Source: Methylomonas sp. LW13 (GTDB taxonomy: Bacteria > Pseudomonadota > Gammaproteobacteria > Methylococcales > Methylomonadaceae). From it: a stretch of DNA of 64,000 bases. Position numbers and translations under genes: made by a program. Every line of letters starts with the position of its first letter. Position 1 is the first letter of the stretch. The notes under the pieces are model-generated. The model had not been told where the DNA came from. It saw only the letters and a program-made list of their open reading frames with translations, and made no database searches. Shown one piece after another: positions 34,863 through 43,581 of this stretch. The stretch is from positions 2,542,001 through 2,606,000 of the forward strand of contig NZ_CP033381.1 of assembly GCF_016865255.1 (NCBI RefSeq). Reading direction: 5' to 3'.

Positions 34863-35491
34863 CGATTAAACGCACGCTGTTTTTGCTTTTGGCCGTGTTG
34901 CCCATGTTTGGATGGGCTGATGACGCAGTGCTGAGCGAGTTATTGACTCGAATCCGCCAAACAGGTCAGGCGCAGTTTCAGTATGAGGAAACCCGCGTGC
35001 TGGAACTGGCAGACGCGCCATGGCACGGACAAGGTGTCATGCTGTCCGGCACCGACGGCAGCCTGGTCAAATTGCAACTGCAACCGGCGCGGGTGATTAT
35101 GGCTATCGCCGAACAGCGCATGCTTTACTGGGACCCGCAGCAAAACCAGCGCCACAGCGCGGCTCTGGATTCGGCGGGGCCGGCGGGCGAGCAAATCAAA
35201 GTGTTTCGCAGCATCCTGCAAGGCCGCACGGAAGAATTGCAGCTTAACTATGCCATCGCCGCCGACAAGCAAGGCCCGCAATGGACGTTGCGGCTGACGC
35301 CGAAACCGGAGCTGAGCGGTGATGATCTCCCGTCTATTGAAATAGCCGGCGATGACCAAGACCAGCAACGGCGGATTTTAATCAAACAGCCGGACGGCGA
35401 ATCCACCGAATACCGCATGCACAAAGCCACGGCAGCACAACAACAGGGCTATTCGCTCCCAAGTTTGTTGCGGGAAGCCAGCGGAGAATAG
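34859..35491 (+). CDS. LolA-like outer membrane lipoprotein carrier family protein
   Basis: A 210-residue periplasmic protein with a signal peptide (TLFLLLAVLPMFGWADD). The family, related to LolA, is a regular member of APE loci, where it is assumed to carry the polyene lipid across the periplasm. The stretch QAQFQYEETRVLELADAPW and the middle GVMLSGTDGSLVKLQLQPA have the hydrophobic-barrel pattern of that family. It is followed after three bases by the exporter gene. Confidence 0.78.
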   Translation: MTIKRTLFLLLAVLPMFGWADDAVLSELLTRIRQTGQAQFQYEETRVLELADAPWHGQGVMLSGTDGSLVKLQLQPARVIMAIAEQRMLYWDPQQNQRHSAALDSAGPAGEQIKVFRSILQGRTEELQLNYAIAADKQGPQWTLRLTPKPELSGDDLPSIEIAGDDQDQQRRILIKQPDGESTEYRMHKATAAQQQGYSLPSLLREASGE

Positions 35492-35494
35492 GGC

Positions 35495-37825
35495 GTGTCT
35501 TTTGTCTGGCGAAAGCGCTGGTTTGTGCTGCTGTTTCCTTTATTGTTGGCAATCACGTTCTGGCACATCAAGGTCGAGACAGACCTGAATGCTTTTTTTA
35601 CCGCGACCGACGATGAAGACTCCCGGCTGTTGGCCGGCTTGTTGAAGTCAGGCGAACTGTCGCGGCGCTATTTGCTGGTGGTGGAAAAGTCCGATCACCC
35701 CCCAGTGACAGACGCCACGAATGGCGGCGAAACCCCAATGTCCGTGGCCGCATTCAGTGCCAGACTGCTTAGTCAGTTAGCTAAGCTGGATGACGTGGAG
35801 CAAGTGTGGCCGGCCGATCAGCCGCCCCGCGACTGGGTCGATGCCGTAGCTTCGTATGCGCCATACCACGCCCGGTTGTTCAGTCTAAACCCTGAACAAG
35901 ACGCGCCGGCATTGTTCGATCCCAGCCAGTTGCCGACCAAAGCCGCAGGATTGAAGCAGGCCTTGCTGTCGCCGCAAGGTAGCTTTGTAAAAACCATTGC
36001 CAAGCAAGATCCGTTGTTGCTGTCACTCAATGGCTTCAAGGCGTTACAGGGACAATTTCAGCAGCAAGCCAAACGCAGTCAGGGTGGCGCGTTAATCATG
36101 CAAAGCCGGCCGGCGGCGCTGGATTCGGCAGCGCAGACGCGCCTGCAAGCGGCGATCCAAGCCAATTTTGCGGCGTTAAACGCTGCGGCGGGGGAGAGTT
36201 TCAAGTTGTCGATGGCCGGGGTGCCGGTGTTCAGCGTGGCCGCGCAAAGCGAGATTAGTCAGGATGTGACGCTGGTGTCGGTGGTGTCCAGTTTGGCGGT
36301 GGCGCTGGTATTTTTATTCCTGTTTCACTCGTTCTCGGCTTTGCATTGGGTGATGATGGTGCAGGGCGCGTCGTTTGTAATCGGCACCCTGGCAACGGCT
36401 TTAGTCTTCCCACAAGTCCACAGTTTGACGCTGGCCTTGGGCGCCAGTTTGATCGGCATCTCCTCGGATTACCCGATTCATGTGATGGTGCATTGCGCCA
36501 AGCATCGCAACACCCCACTATCAGCGGCCAATCTGTTGTGGCCCAGCCTGTTGATGGGCGGCTTGACCACGGTGATCGGCTACGGCGCTTTGGGCTTTAC
36601 CGGCTTTCCAGGCTTCGAGCAAATTGCCGTGTTTGCCTTGGCCAGCGTGGTCGGCTCGCTGGGCTTGACCCGCTGGGTATTGCCGGCTTTGCTGGTCAAT
36701 TCATCGCTGCACGCCGCGCATTTACCCGGCATCGGCGCTTGGGTGGACTTCTGCGGCCTGCACCGGAAAATCTTGCTGGGTCTGTTCGCCGCCAGCGTGG
36801 TCATGGCTGTGCTGTGTCTGCCGCAAATTCGTTGGATGAGCGATATGCAGCAACTAGCGGTCAATATGGATAGCTTAAAACAGCAGGATGCGGCAGTGCG
36901 CGCGCATTTTTCCAGTATCGAACCGGGCCGTTTTGTGTTGATACAAGCCGACGACTGGGAAACTGCGCTGCAACGGTCCGAAGCCGCCGAGCGCCGGTTA
37001 CAGTCTTTAAAGCAAGCGGGAGTCATTAGCGAATATCACGGTCTGTTTCCCTGGTTGGTATCCAAGCAGTTGCAAACAGAGAACAGCCAGGTTTACCAAC
37101 GTGGCCTGACGCCGGAATTTCAGCAAGCTTGGCAAACCGGCTTAGCCGAGGCGGGCTTGTCGGTCGAGAAGTTAGGGACGTTAGCGCCTGCGTCACCCGA
37201 TGCACTGCAAGCTGAGTCGGTGATGGATTCGCCTGTCAGACATATTCTGTCCGGGCAAATAGTCAGCGGGCAATCCGGGGTGATGTTATCGCTGTGGTTG
37301 GGCGAGCACGATCCCGCCAAATTGACAGCCGGTTTGGCCGGCTTGGAAGGCACGCGGTACTTCAGCCAAAAAGATCAGCTGGATCAGTTGGCGGGGAAAT
37401 ATCGGGATCGGTCTTTAATGATGCTGGGCATAGGCATAATCGTGATGGCCTGGTTTATTTGGCTGCAACAACGCGACCTGCGCAAAGTGTGTTTGACCTT
37501 GCTGCCTTCGCTGGCTGGCGTGCTGTTCATTTTTGCCACGTGGGCGCTGATGGGCGAGGAAGTCAGTTTTCTGCATGTGATCGGCTTGTTGTTATCGGTG
37601 TCGCTGTGCTTGGATTACGGCATCTTTTTTATCGACAACCGCGGCCAAGATGCCGATGTGACTTACCACGCGATTGCCTCATCCACTCTGACTACGATTG
37701 CGTCCTTCGGTGCCATGGGCTTGGGCAAGACGCCCACCTTGCCAATTCTCGCACTGTCGGTAAGCTTGGGCGTGAGCTTGGGTTTTCTGCTTTGTCCCTT
37801 ACTGATCCAAAAGCCAAAGAATTGA
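35495..37825 (+). CDS. MMPL/RND-family lipid exporter (APE)
   Basis: A 776-residue exporter with two blocks of six membrane helices, each preceded by a large periplasmic loop: helix 1 near residues 8-24, block one at about 250-430, block two at about 630-770. ISSDYPIHVMVH and LDYGIFFIDNRG hold the Asp-Tyr motif of the proton relay in both halves. The start is a GTG. In APE loci such a protein flips or exports the polyene lipid to the LolA-like carrier. It ends in TGATG, overlapping the KS start. Confidence 0.87.
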   Translation: MSFVWRKRWFVLLFPLLLAITFWHIKVETDLNAFFTATDDEDSRLLAGLLKSGELSRRYLLVVEKSDHPPVTDATNGGETPMSVAAFSARLLSQLAKLDDVEQVWPADQPPRDWVDAVASYAPYHARLFSLNPEQDAPALFDPSQLPTKAAGLKQALLSPQGSFVKTIAKQDPLLLSLNGFKALQGQFQQQAKRSQGGALIMQSRPAALDSAAQTRLQAAIQANFAALNAAAGESFKLSMAGVPVFSVAAQSEISQDVTLVSVVSSLAVALVFLFLFHSFSALHWVMMVQGASFVIGTLATALVFPQVHSLTLALGASLIGISSDYPIHVMVHCAKHRNTPLSAANLLWPSLLMGGLTTVIGYGALGFTGFPGFEQIAVFALASVVGSLGLTRWVLPALLVNSSLHAAHLPGIGAWVDFCGLHRKILLGLFAASVVMAVLCLPQIRWMSDMQQLAVNMDSLKQQDAAVRAHFSSIEPGRFVLIQADDWETALQRSEAAERRLQSLKQAGVISEYHGLFPWLVSKQLQTENSQVYQRGLTPEFQQAWQTGLAEAGLSVEKLGTLAPASPDALQAESVMDSPVRHILSGQIVSGQSGVMLSLWLGEHDPAKLTAGLAGLEGTRYFSQKDQLDQLAGKYRDRSLMMLGIGIIVMAWFIWLQQRDLRKVCLTLLPSLAGVLFIFATWALMGEEVSFLHVIGLLLSVSLCLDYGIFFIDNRGQDADVTYHAIASSTLTTIASFGAMGLGKTPTLPILALSVSLGVSLGFLLCPLLIQKPKN

Positions 37826-39027
37826 TGCGTATTTCCCCACTGATTTCTCCAGTCGCCGTCACGGCCTACCAATGCGTCAGCGCCGGCGGTGACGATGTGG
37901 ACGCTTTGTACGCCAGTCTGCTAGCCAATCGTCCTTGCCTGAAACCGCTAAACTTGTTCGATATTCCTTTTGATACCGTGGTGGGTGAGGTGACCTCAGC
38001 TTTACCGGACATTCGGCGTGATTTGCAAACCTACAATTCCCGCAATGCCCGCTTGGCACTAAAAGCTTTGGAGCAGGGCGGTTTTCGCGCCGAGGTGGAG
38101 AGGGCGGTCGCCCTTTACGGTGCAACCCGCGTCGGTTTAATACTCGGCACCAGTACCTCCGGTATCTACGACTCAGAGAACGCCTATGCGCGCTTGCAGC
38201 AAGACGGCGTGATGCCAGACAACTTTTATTTCACCAAGGTGCAAACCGCCCAAGCCACGGCCGAGTTTTTGCAGTTGGAACTGGGCTTGCAAGGGCCGTG
38301 CTATGCCATCTCCACTGCCTGCTCGTCCAGCGCCAAAGCCTTGGCCGCCGCGCAACGCTTGCTTGTCACCGATTGTTGTGACGCGGTGTTAGTCGCCGGC
38401 GTAGACAGTTTGTGCCGCCTAACCCTGCGCGGTTTCAACAGTTTGCAACTGATCTCGGCGGACGCTTGCCGGCCGATGGATGCGGGGCGCCAAGGGATTA
38501 ACATAGGGGAGGGCGCGGCTTTACTGTTGTTGGAAAAACCCAGCGCTGACAATACCGATCGGCCCCGACTGTTGGCGGTGGGGGAATCGTCGGATGCCCA
38601 CCATATGAGCGCCCCGCACCCGGAGGGGCTTGGGGCTGCTTCGGCAATGGCGCAGGCTTTACGTTTGGCTGGACGCGACGTGAGCGAGGTCGATTACATT
38701 AATTTGCATGCCACCGCCAGCACTTTAAACGATCTGGCCGAGGCCAGAGCGGTAGCCAGCGTGTTTGCCAATCCGCCGCCCTGCAGTGGCGTGAAAGGTT
38801 TGCTGGGTCATACTTTGGGGGCGGCCGGTGCCTTGGAAGTCGTGGTGAGCCTACTGGCTTTGGAGCGCGGATTTTTGCCCGGCACCTGCGGTTTGCAAAT
38901 GCCCGACCCCGAATGCCGGTTTCCGCTGGTAACAGCGCCGGAACTGAACGTCAGCCCCCGACTGATATTGAGCAATGCGTTTGGCTTCGGCGGTAACAAT
39001 GCCAGTGTCCTGCTGGAGGCTGCATAA
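37825..39027 (+). CDS. Beta-ketoacyl-ACP synthase (APE KS 3)
   Basis: A 400-residue ketosynthase with C166 in STACSSSAKAL, H295 in NLHATAST (HAT in place of the usual HGT) and H329 in GLLGHTLGAAG, so the triad is intact. The ATG at 37825 overlaps the exporter stop; an ORF from 37294 in this frame runs inside the exporter and is not real. It is most like KS 1 (16193-17362) and is coupled by one base to the chain-length-factor-like gene. Confidence 0.85.
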   Translation: MRISPLISPVAVTAYQCVSAGGDDVDALYASLLANRPCLKPLNLFDIPFDTVVGEVTSALPDIRRDLQTYNSRNARLALKALEQGGFRAEVERAVALYGATRVGLILGTSTSGIYDSENAYARLQQDGVMPDNFYFTKVQTAQATAEFLQLELGLQGPCYAISTACSSSAKALAAAQRLLVTDCCDAVLVAGVDSLCRLTLRGFNSLQLISADACRPMDAGRQGINIGEGAALLLLEKPSADNTDRPRLLAVGESSDAHHMSAPHPEGLGAASAMAQALRLAGRDVSEVDYINLHATASTLNDLAEARAVASVFANPPPCSGVKGLLGHTLGAAGALEVVVSLLALERGFLPGTCGLQMPDPECRFPLVTAPELNVSPRLILSNAFGFGGNNASVLLEAA

Positions 39028-39812
39028 TGGATTGCATGAGCCTGCTTGGCGTGGGCGTTTGTGCGCCGGACCCCGATTTTCGGGCTAACCTGCCGTTTCC
39101 GGCTTTTGCTATCAATCGCGAGACCATCCCGCCGCTGTTGCGCCGGCGTAGCAGCCAAGCGATGCAGATGGCCTTCAGCGCGGCAAGCGCTGCCTGCGAG
39201 CAAGCCCAGCGTTCGCCATCCAGCTTACCGGCGATATTTGCCAGCGTGGCCGGAGAAATAAACACCACCGACCAGATTTGTAACCAACTGGTCAAAACGG
39301 ACGGGGTGATGTCGCCCAGCGCTTTTCACAATTCCGTGCAAAATACCGCGGCGGGTTATTGGAGTATCGCTCAGCAATGTACCCAGCCAGCCACCGCTCT
39401 GGCGGCAGGATCGGATACCTTGGCAATGGCGTTGTTGGAAGCCTGGTGCCAGTTGGCTTGCCAGGGAGGTGAGCTGCTATTGGTTTGTTACGATGAGGCA
39501 TGGCCGGGCTATCTGGTTCCCGGTTGCGGTAATCCGGCATTTGCCTACGCCTTGCTATTGGCGGCTGGAACAGTGGACGGACGACTGATGCAGATTAGCA
39601 GACCGCAAGTTGGCGAAAGCATTTTTCCGGCGGACTGGACTGATTCGGTTAATAGCATGCCCATTTTGGCCGCCATTCCTTTGCTTGAAGCGGCTTTAAC
39701 CGGAAGAGTACCGCAAGCCATAGCATTAAGCCCGCATATGCCGGGTTGGCAAGTTCATGCAGGAGTGGCCTCTGCTTATCCGAAAACGGGCGATGGTGAA
39801 AAATGGCGGTAA
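39027..39812 (+). CDS. KS chain-length-factor-like protein, second copy
   Basis: A 261-residue protein of the same shortened KS-like family as 19793-20569, without catalytic Cys or His residues. Blocks in order: SLLGVGVCAP, RRRSSQAMQMAFSAA, SVAGEINTTDQI, SPSAFHNSVQNTAAGYW, and GELLLVCYDEAWP. The first codon overlaps the KS stop (ATAATGG). It probably forms a heterodimer with KS 3 that sets chain length separately from the KS 2 pair. Confidence 0.75.
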   Translation: MDCMSLLGVGVCAPDPDFRANLPFPAFAINRETIPPLLRRRSSQAMQMAFSAASAACEQAQRSPSSLPAIFASVAGEINTTDQICNQLVKTDGVMSPSAFHNSVQNTAAGYWSIAQQCTQPATALAAGSDTLAMALLEAWCQLACQGGELLLVCYDEAWPGYLVPGCGNPAFAYALLLAAGTVDGRLMQISRPQVGESIFPADWTDSVNSMPILAAIPLLEAALTGRVPQAIALSPHMPGWQVHAGVASAYPKTGDGEKWR

Positions 39813-39858
39813 CTGAACTACTATTGACCGCTGACAAAACTAACCGGAAGGTATCTCT

Positions 39859-40269
39859 GTGAAGCACTATAAAACATTTGCATTCTTCGCCGCTTTAGCG
39901 CTGGCCGCCGGCTGCGCATCCAGCAATAAGGCGCCCGCGCAAGCAGGCGCACCGACCTCTCAATCAAGCACCGCCCCGGAATCGCGGATTGACGGTAATT
40001 TTCCGGCCAATAGCCCATTCGCCAAACTCAAGCTGGGCATGACCCAGGGCCAAGTCCACGAAATTCTGGGTCAACCCACCGACACCAAGTCTTACCAAAC
40101 CGGTAAAGCCTGGATTCCGTTTTATTTCGGCCCGGACGTGATGCGCACCGATGAGTTTTACAAAGGTGTGGGCATCATTACTTACACCGGCGCCGGCATC
40201 GGCGGCGTGCATTGGACTGTGTTTCGGGCCATTTACAATGCAGCCGAAGACGGTTATCCGAACGATTAA
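39859..40269 (+). CDS. BamE-like lipoprotein of the second APE half
   Basis: A 136-residue lipoprotein; lipobox AAGC, mature cysteine about residue 19, then a Ser/Ala/Pro-rich linker. The folded part starts SPFAKLKLGMTQGQVHEILG and continues QPTDTKSYQTGKAW, the SmpA/BamE pattern. Near the end, TYTGAGIGGVHW is glycine-rich. It shares type and position with the lipoprotein at 24266-24832 (end of a biosynthetic run), although overall sequence identity is low. Confidence 0.75.
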   Translation: MKHYKTFAFFAALALAAGCASSNKAPAQAGAPTSQSSTAPESRIDGNFPANSPFAKLKLGMTQGQVHEILGQPTDTKSYQTGKAWIPFYFGPDVMRTDEFYKGVGIITYTGAGIGGVHWTVFRAIYNAAEDGYPND

Positions 40270-40284
40270 TCAATATATCTCTGA

Positions 40285-41493
40285 ATGATGCTCGACAATA
40301 AGCAAAACGGTTTTGACTATGATGTTGCGGTCGTCGGTGGCGGTCCGGCCGGCTCGACGGCCGCGACCTTATTGGCGCAATATGGCCACAAGGTTTTGCT
40401 GTTGGAGAGCGGCAGGCATCCGCGTTTTCACATTGGCGAATCCATGCTGCCGTTCAGCGAACCGGTCATCCAACGCTTGGGGATAGATTGGAGCGCTGGC
40501 AACCTATCGAAAAGCGGAGCGGTGTTCATCGACGAAGCGACCGAACAACGCATGTATTTTCCGTTGGCAATCAATCGCAAGACCTACCAGATCGAACGCG
40601 CCCCATTCGATCAAATGCTGTTTGAAAACGCCGGCAAACACGGCGTAGATACCCATCAGGACGAAAAAGTACTGGACGTTGCCTGCCAACCGGCAGGGGT
40701 GGACATCGTGTCCGATAAAGGCCAATACCACTGCCGCTATTTGATCGATGCCACGGGCCGTAGCGCGTTAATGGGCAGGAAAGACAAAGCTATCAGACGT
40801 ATCGACAATTTGGGCAAATTTGCGGTATACACCCACTTCGAGAACATTCAACCGGGCGAGGAGGCCGATGAATTGTTCCGTTCCGGCAATATATACGTGC
40901 CGGTCGTGGACATCGGCTGGATCTGGATCATTCCGCTGGCCGAGCGGCGCCTCAGTGTGGGCTTGGTGGTACAGAAAGAGCGCCCTAAGGACTGCGATGC
41001 GGAAGAATTGTTGCGCCGTTATCTGGCTGCATCGCCGCTCCTGAGTCGTTTGATAACAGGAGCGGCGCAATTCGCGCCGGTACGGGTCGAAGCGGATTTC
41101 AGTTACACCAACCAAAGCCGCTACGGCGTCCGCTATGCCTGCTGCGGCGATGCGGCTGGCTTCCTCGATCCGGTGTTTTCGTCCGGCGTATTTTTAGCCT
41201 TCACCAGCGCCGCCCGAGTTGCCGACCGCGTCCATGTCGGGCTAAGCGACGGGCGGGAAGCCGATCCGGAGCTGCATACCGAGGACGATGACCAGTACTT
41301 GCTGGGTTTTAATACGATGCGATTATTCGTCGAACGCTTTTATCAATCCAATATTGTCCATAACTTGTTTTTCGAAGCCGACCGCGATCCGGATTTGAAA
41401 GCTCAGATCGCGCAACTGCTGGCCGGCGATTTATGGGTAGACGACAACAAACTGCAACAAAGCCTGCTAGCTGGTCGCCGCAGTGTAAGTTAG
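40285..41493 (+). CDS. FAD-dependent halogenase-like oxidoreductase, second copy
   Basis: A 402-residue flavoprotein. GxGxxG motif VVGGGPAGSTAATLL near residue 17, HPRFHIGESMLPF near 45, K76 in SKSGAVFID, and WIWIIP at 212-217, which again fits WxWxIP of flavin-dependent halogenases. CCGDAAGFLDPVFSSGV is the second flavin motif. It follows the lipoprotein after 15 bases and closes the second APE half, while its paralogue at 14956 opens the first. A Met at 40288 is an alternative start. Confidence 0.82.
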   Translation: MMLDNKQNGFDYDVAVVGGGPAGSTAATLLAQYGHKVLLLESGRHPRFHIGESMLPFSEPVIQRLGIDWSAGNLSKSGAVFIDEATEQRMYFPLAINRKTYQIERAPFDQMLFENAGKHGVDTHQDEKVLDVACQPAGVDIVSDKGQYHCRYLIDATGRSALMGRKDKAIRRIDNLGKFAVYTHFENIQPGEEADELFRSGNIYVPVVDIGWIWIIPLAERRLSVGLVVQKERPKDCDAEELLRRYLAASPLLSRLITGAAQFAPVRVEADFSYTNQSRYGVRYACCGDAAGFLDPVFSSGVFLAFTSAARVADRVHVGLSDGREADPELHTEDDDQYLLGFNTMRLFVERFYQSNIVHNLFFEADRDPDLKAQIAQLLAGDLWVDDNKLQQSLLAGRRSVS

Positions 41494-41712
41494 TTTTTCC
41501 GGAAATTTCCAGCCTTTGCCGGCTAAGCAGCATTTTTTACCTCCCCAAACCATCTAAACCCATCACTAAAACATCAAATTTTACTCGGCGCAGTTGAGGC
41601 AATGCCAAACATTGGGCATATCCTAACCCGACCATCCATCTGTCCGCGTCGCCAACATGCACGGTTTTGAGGCTGTGCTAGTCTTTAGGGCTTTTGACTC
41701 GGACGAATCACT

Positions 41713-42558
41713 ATGCGCGTTAATCGATCTTCATTGGTGCCAACGCTGCTCAGCCTGCTGGCGGTGGTCGTTTTCGGCTGTCCGATTATTTACACTGTTA
41801 TGTACCACCCGATCAGCCGCATGGCATCGGCCAATCCCTTATACAAGGAGTTGTCCAAGAACGCTTTTATGGTAATGTCCGCTAAAGTGGATTTGGCAGC
41901 CGGACGCTTGATCAGCTTTGACGATGCGGCCGGCAAACTGCAGATCAGCAGAATCGTCGGGATGCCAGGTGATGAAATCGGTTTTACAGCCGGTGTATTG
42001 TCGGTTAACGGCAAACCGGCCGCAGAATATCCGCGGAATACCTTGCCCAACTCGACGCTAATCGTGCCGCAACAAGCCGTTTTCTTTTTCCCGGATTTTA
42101 TTCCCGACACTGCGGAGTCCGCGAATCCCGGGACATTGGCAAACCATCTGCTGGCGCATAGCAACATAAATGCAAGCGTGCTTTATGTATTCGATCAAGC
42201 GACGTCGGCGGCCCAGCACCCGGAACTGTTCGTTTACGGTTCGGTTTTGATCGTGCTCTATGGCCTGGTATTTTTCGGACTGGGCAAGCGTAAGGAGCGT
42301 ATCGTTAAACCGGTTTATTACTTGGCGCGAATTAGCGTTGGTTTGAATTTTGCGATCTGGTTATTGCTCGGAGTCATAGGCCTATCGCTTGGTTATAACG
42401 CTGTCATGCCGGCCATTTATTATGCGTTTGTTTCCTGGTTGACGTTTTTTGGCTTATCTGTCGCCGCAGCGGGCACGACACTGGTGGCGATTGTGATATT
42501 CGCGGTGTTAGCGCTATTTTCCGATACCGAATTCGCAGCCAAGCGCCTTAACTCGTAG
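41713..42558 (+). CDS. Membrane protein with degenerate signal-peptidase-I domain
   Basis: A 281-residue membrane protein. After a first helix (SLLAVVVFGCPIIYTVMY), residues 40-130 resemble the S26 peptidase core: ISRIVGMPGDEIGFTAGVL followed by SVNGKPAAEY and YPRNTLPNSTLIVP, as in LepB. The usual catalytic Ser region (PSGSM) and the Lys directly before the RIVG motif are missing, so it is probably not a protease. Four further helices follow from about residue 170. No family name is known to me. It is 219 bases from the flavoenzyme and 83 from the MoxR gene. Confidence 0.55.
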   Translation: MRVNRSSLVPTLLSLLAVVVFGCPIIYTVMYHPISRMASANPLYKELSKNAFMVMSAKVDLAAGRLISFDDAAGKLQISRIVGMPGDEIGFTAGVLSVNGKPAAEYPRNTLPNSTLIVPQQAVFFFPDFIPDTAESANPGTLANHLLAHSNINASVLYVFDQATSAAQHPELFVYGSVLIVLYGLVFFGLGKRKERIVKPVYYLARISVGLNFAIWLLLGVIGLSLGYNAVMPAIYYAFVSWLTFFGLSVAAAGTTLVAIVIFAVLALFSDTEFAAKRLNS

Positions 42559-42641
42559 TCTGGGATGACAAACGGCCAGGCTCTGCTAAGCTTGGCTCTC
42601 CCATTTCCCGCTCACATCTTTAACAGGACAATCCTCAGCTG

Positions 42642-43568
42642 ATGGATGCCATGCTTTCTTTAATTGAAAACGTCGAAAAAGTCATTATCGGCAAACGGCC
42701 GGTCATCGAATTGGCCGTGGTCGCGATGCTGTGCCGCGGCCATGTGTTGTTGGAGGATGTGCCGGGTACGGGCAAGACCATGTTGGCCAGGGCATTGGCC
42801 CGTTCGGTGGCGGTGGACATGAAACGCCTGCAATGCACCTCGGATTTATTACCGTCCGACATTACCGGCGTCGCTATCTACAACCAAAAAACCGCCGATT
42901 TCGAATTCCGGCCGGGGCCGGTATTTACCCATCTGCTGCTAGCCGACGAAATCAACCGAGCCACACCGCGCGCGCAATCGGCGTTGTTGGAATGCATGGA
43001 AGAATTTCATGTCAGCGTTGACGGGTATACACATGAACTGCCCAAGCTGTTTATGGTGCTGGCCACCCAGAACCCAATCGATATGGCCGGCACCCACGCC
43101 TTGCCGGAAGCACAGCTGGACCGGTTTTTCATGCGCTTGCGGATGGAGTACCCCATTATCGAACAGGAAATGCGGATACTGGCGGCGCAAACCCAGACTC
43201 ATCCTATCGACAGCTTGCCGGCTGTCACGTCCGAAGCCGATATTCTAGCGGCGCGGGCTCAGGTCAAGGCGGTGCATATTAGTATGGACGTGGCTAAGTA
43301 TATGGTCGGTATCAGCGCCGCCAGCCGCCAGCATAGCGATTTGCGCTTGGGTATCAGTCCGCGCGGCACCTTGGCCTTGGCGCGCGGTGCGCAAGGCTTG
43401 GCTTATTTACGCGGCCGGGATTTCGTGTCGCCGGATTTGGTGAAAAGCATCGCGCCGGCTATTTTGGAACACCGCCTGATCGTCAAACCGCAGGCCGCGG
43501 TGCTGGGGCGCAACGCTGGCGAAATTCTCGCGGAAATTCTCGACCGGCTGCCACCGCCGGTAGTTTGA
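42642..43568 (+). CDS. MoxR family AAA+ ATPase
   Basis: A 308-residue ATPase. Walker A is in EDVPGTGKTMLARALA, Walker B in LLADEINRATPRAQ, sensor and arginine-finger regions in ATQNPIDMAGTHALPEAQLDRF. MoxR proteins act as metal-insertion or assembly chaperones with von Willebrand factor A-type partners. The two next genes (DUF58, DUF4129) are its usual companions. The namesake acts in methanol dehydrogenase maturation, but this set is the generic kind found in many bacteria. Confidence 0.92.
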   Translation: MDAMLSLIENVEKVIIGKRPVIELAVVAMLCRGHVLLEDVPGTGKTMLARALARSVAVDMKRLQCTSDLLPSDITGVAIYNQKTADFEFRPGPVFTHLLLADEINRATPRAQSALLECMEEFHVSVDGYTHELPKLFMVLATQNPIDMAGTHALPEAQLDRFFMRLRMEYPIIEQEMRILAAQTQTHPIDSLPAVTSEADILAARAQVKAVHISMDVAKYMVGISAASRQHSDLRLGISPRGTLALARGAQGLAYLRGRDFVSPDLVKSIAPAILEHRLIVKPQAAVLGRNAGEILAEILDRLPPPVV

Positions 43569-43581
43569 TCGCTAGACCACA

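Noticed and set aside
37294..37824. Long N-terminal extension of the KS at 37825
   Set aside because: It lies wholly inside the exporter reading frame and its sequence is Arg/Cys-rich, as out-of-frame translations are; MRISPLISPVAV at 37825 is a natural KS start.
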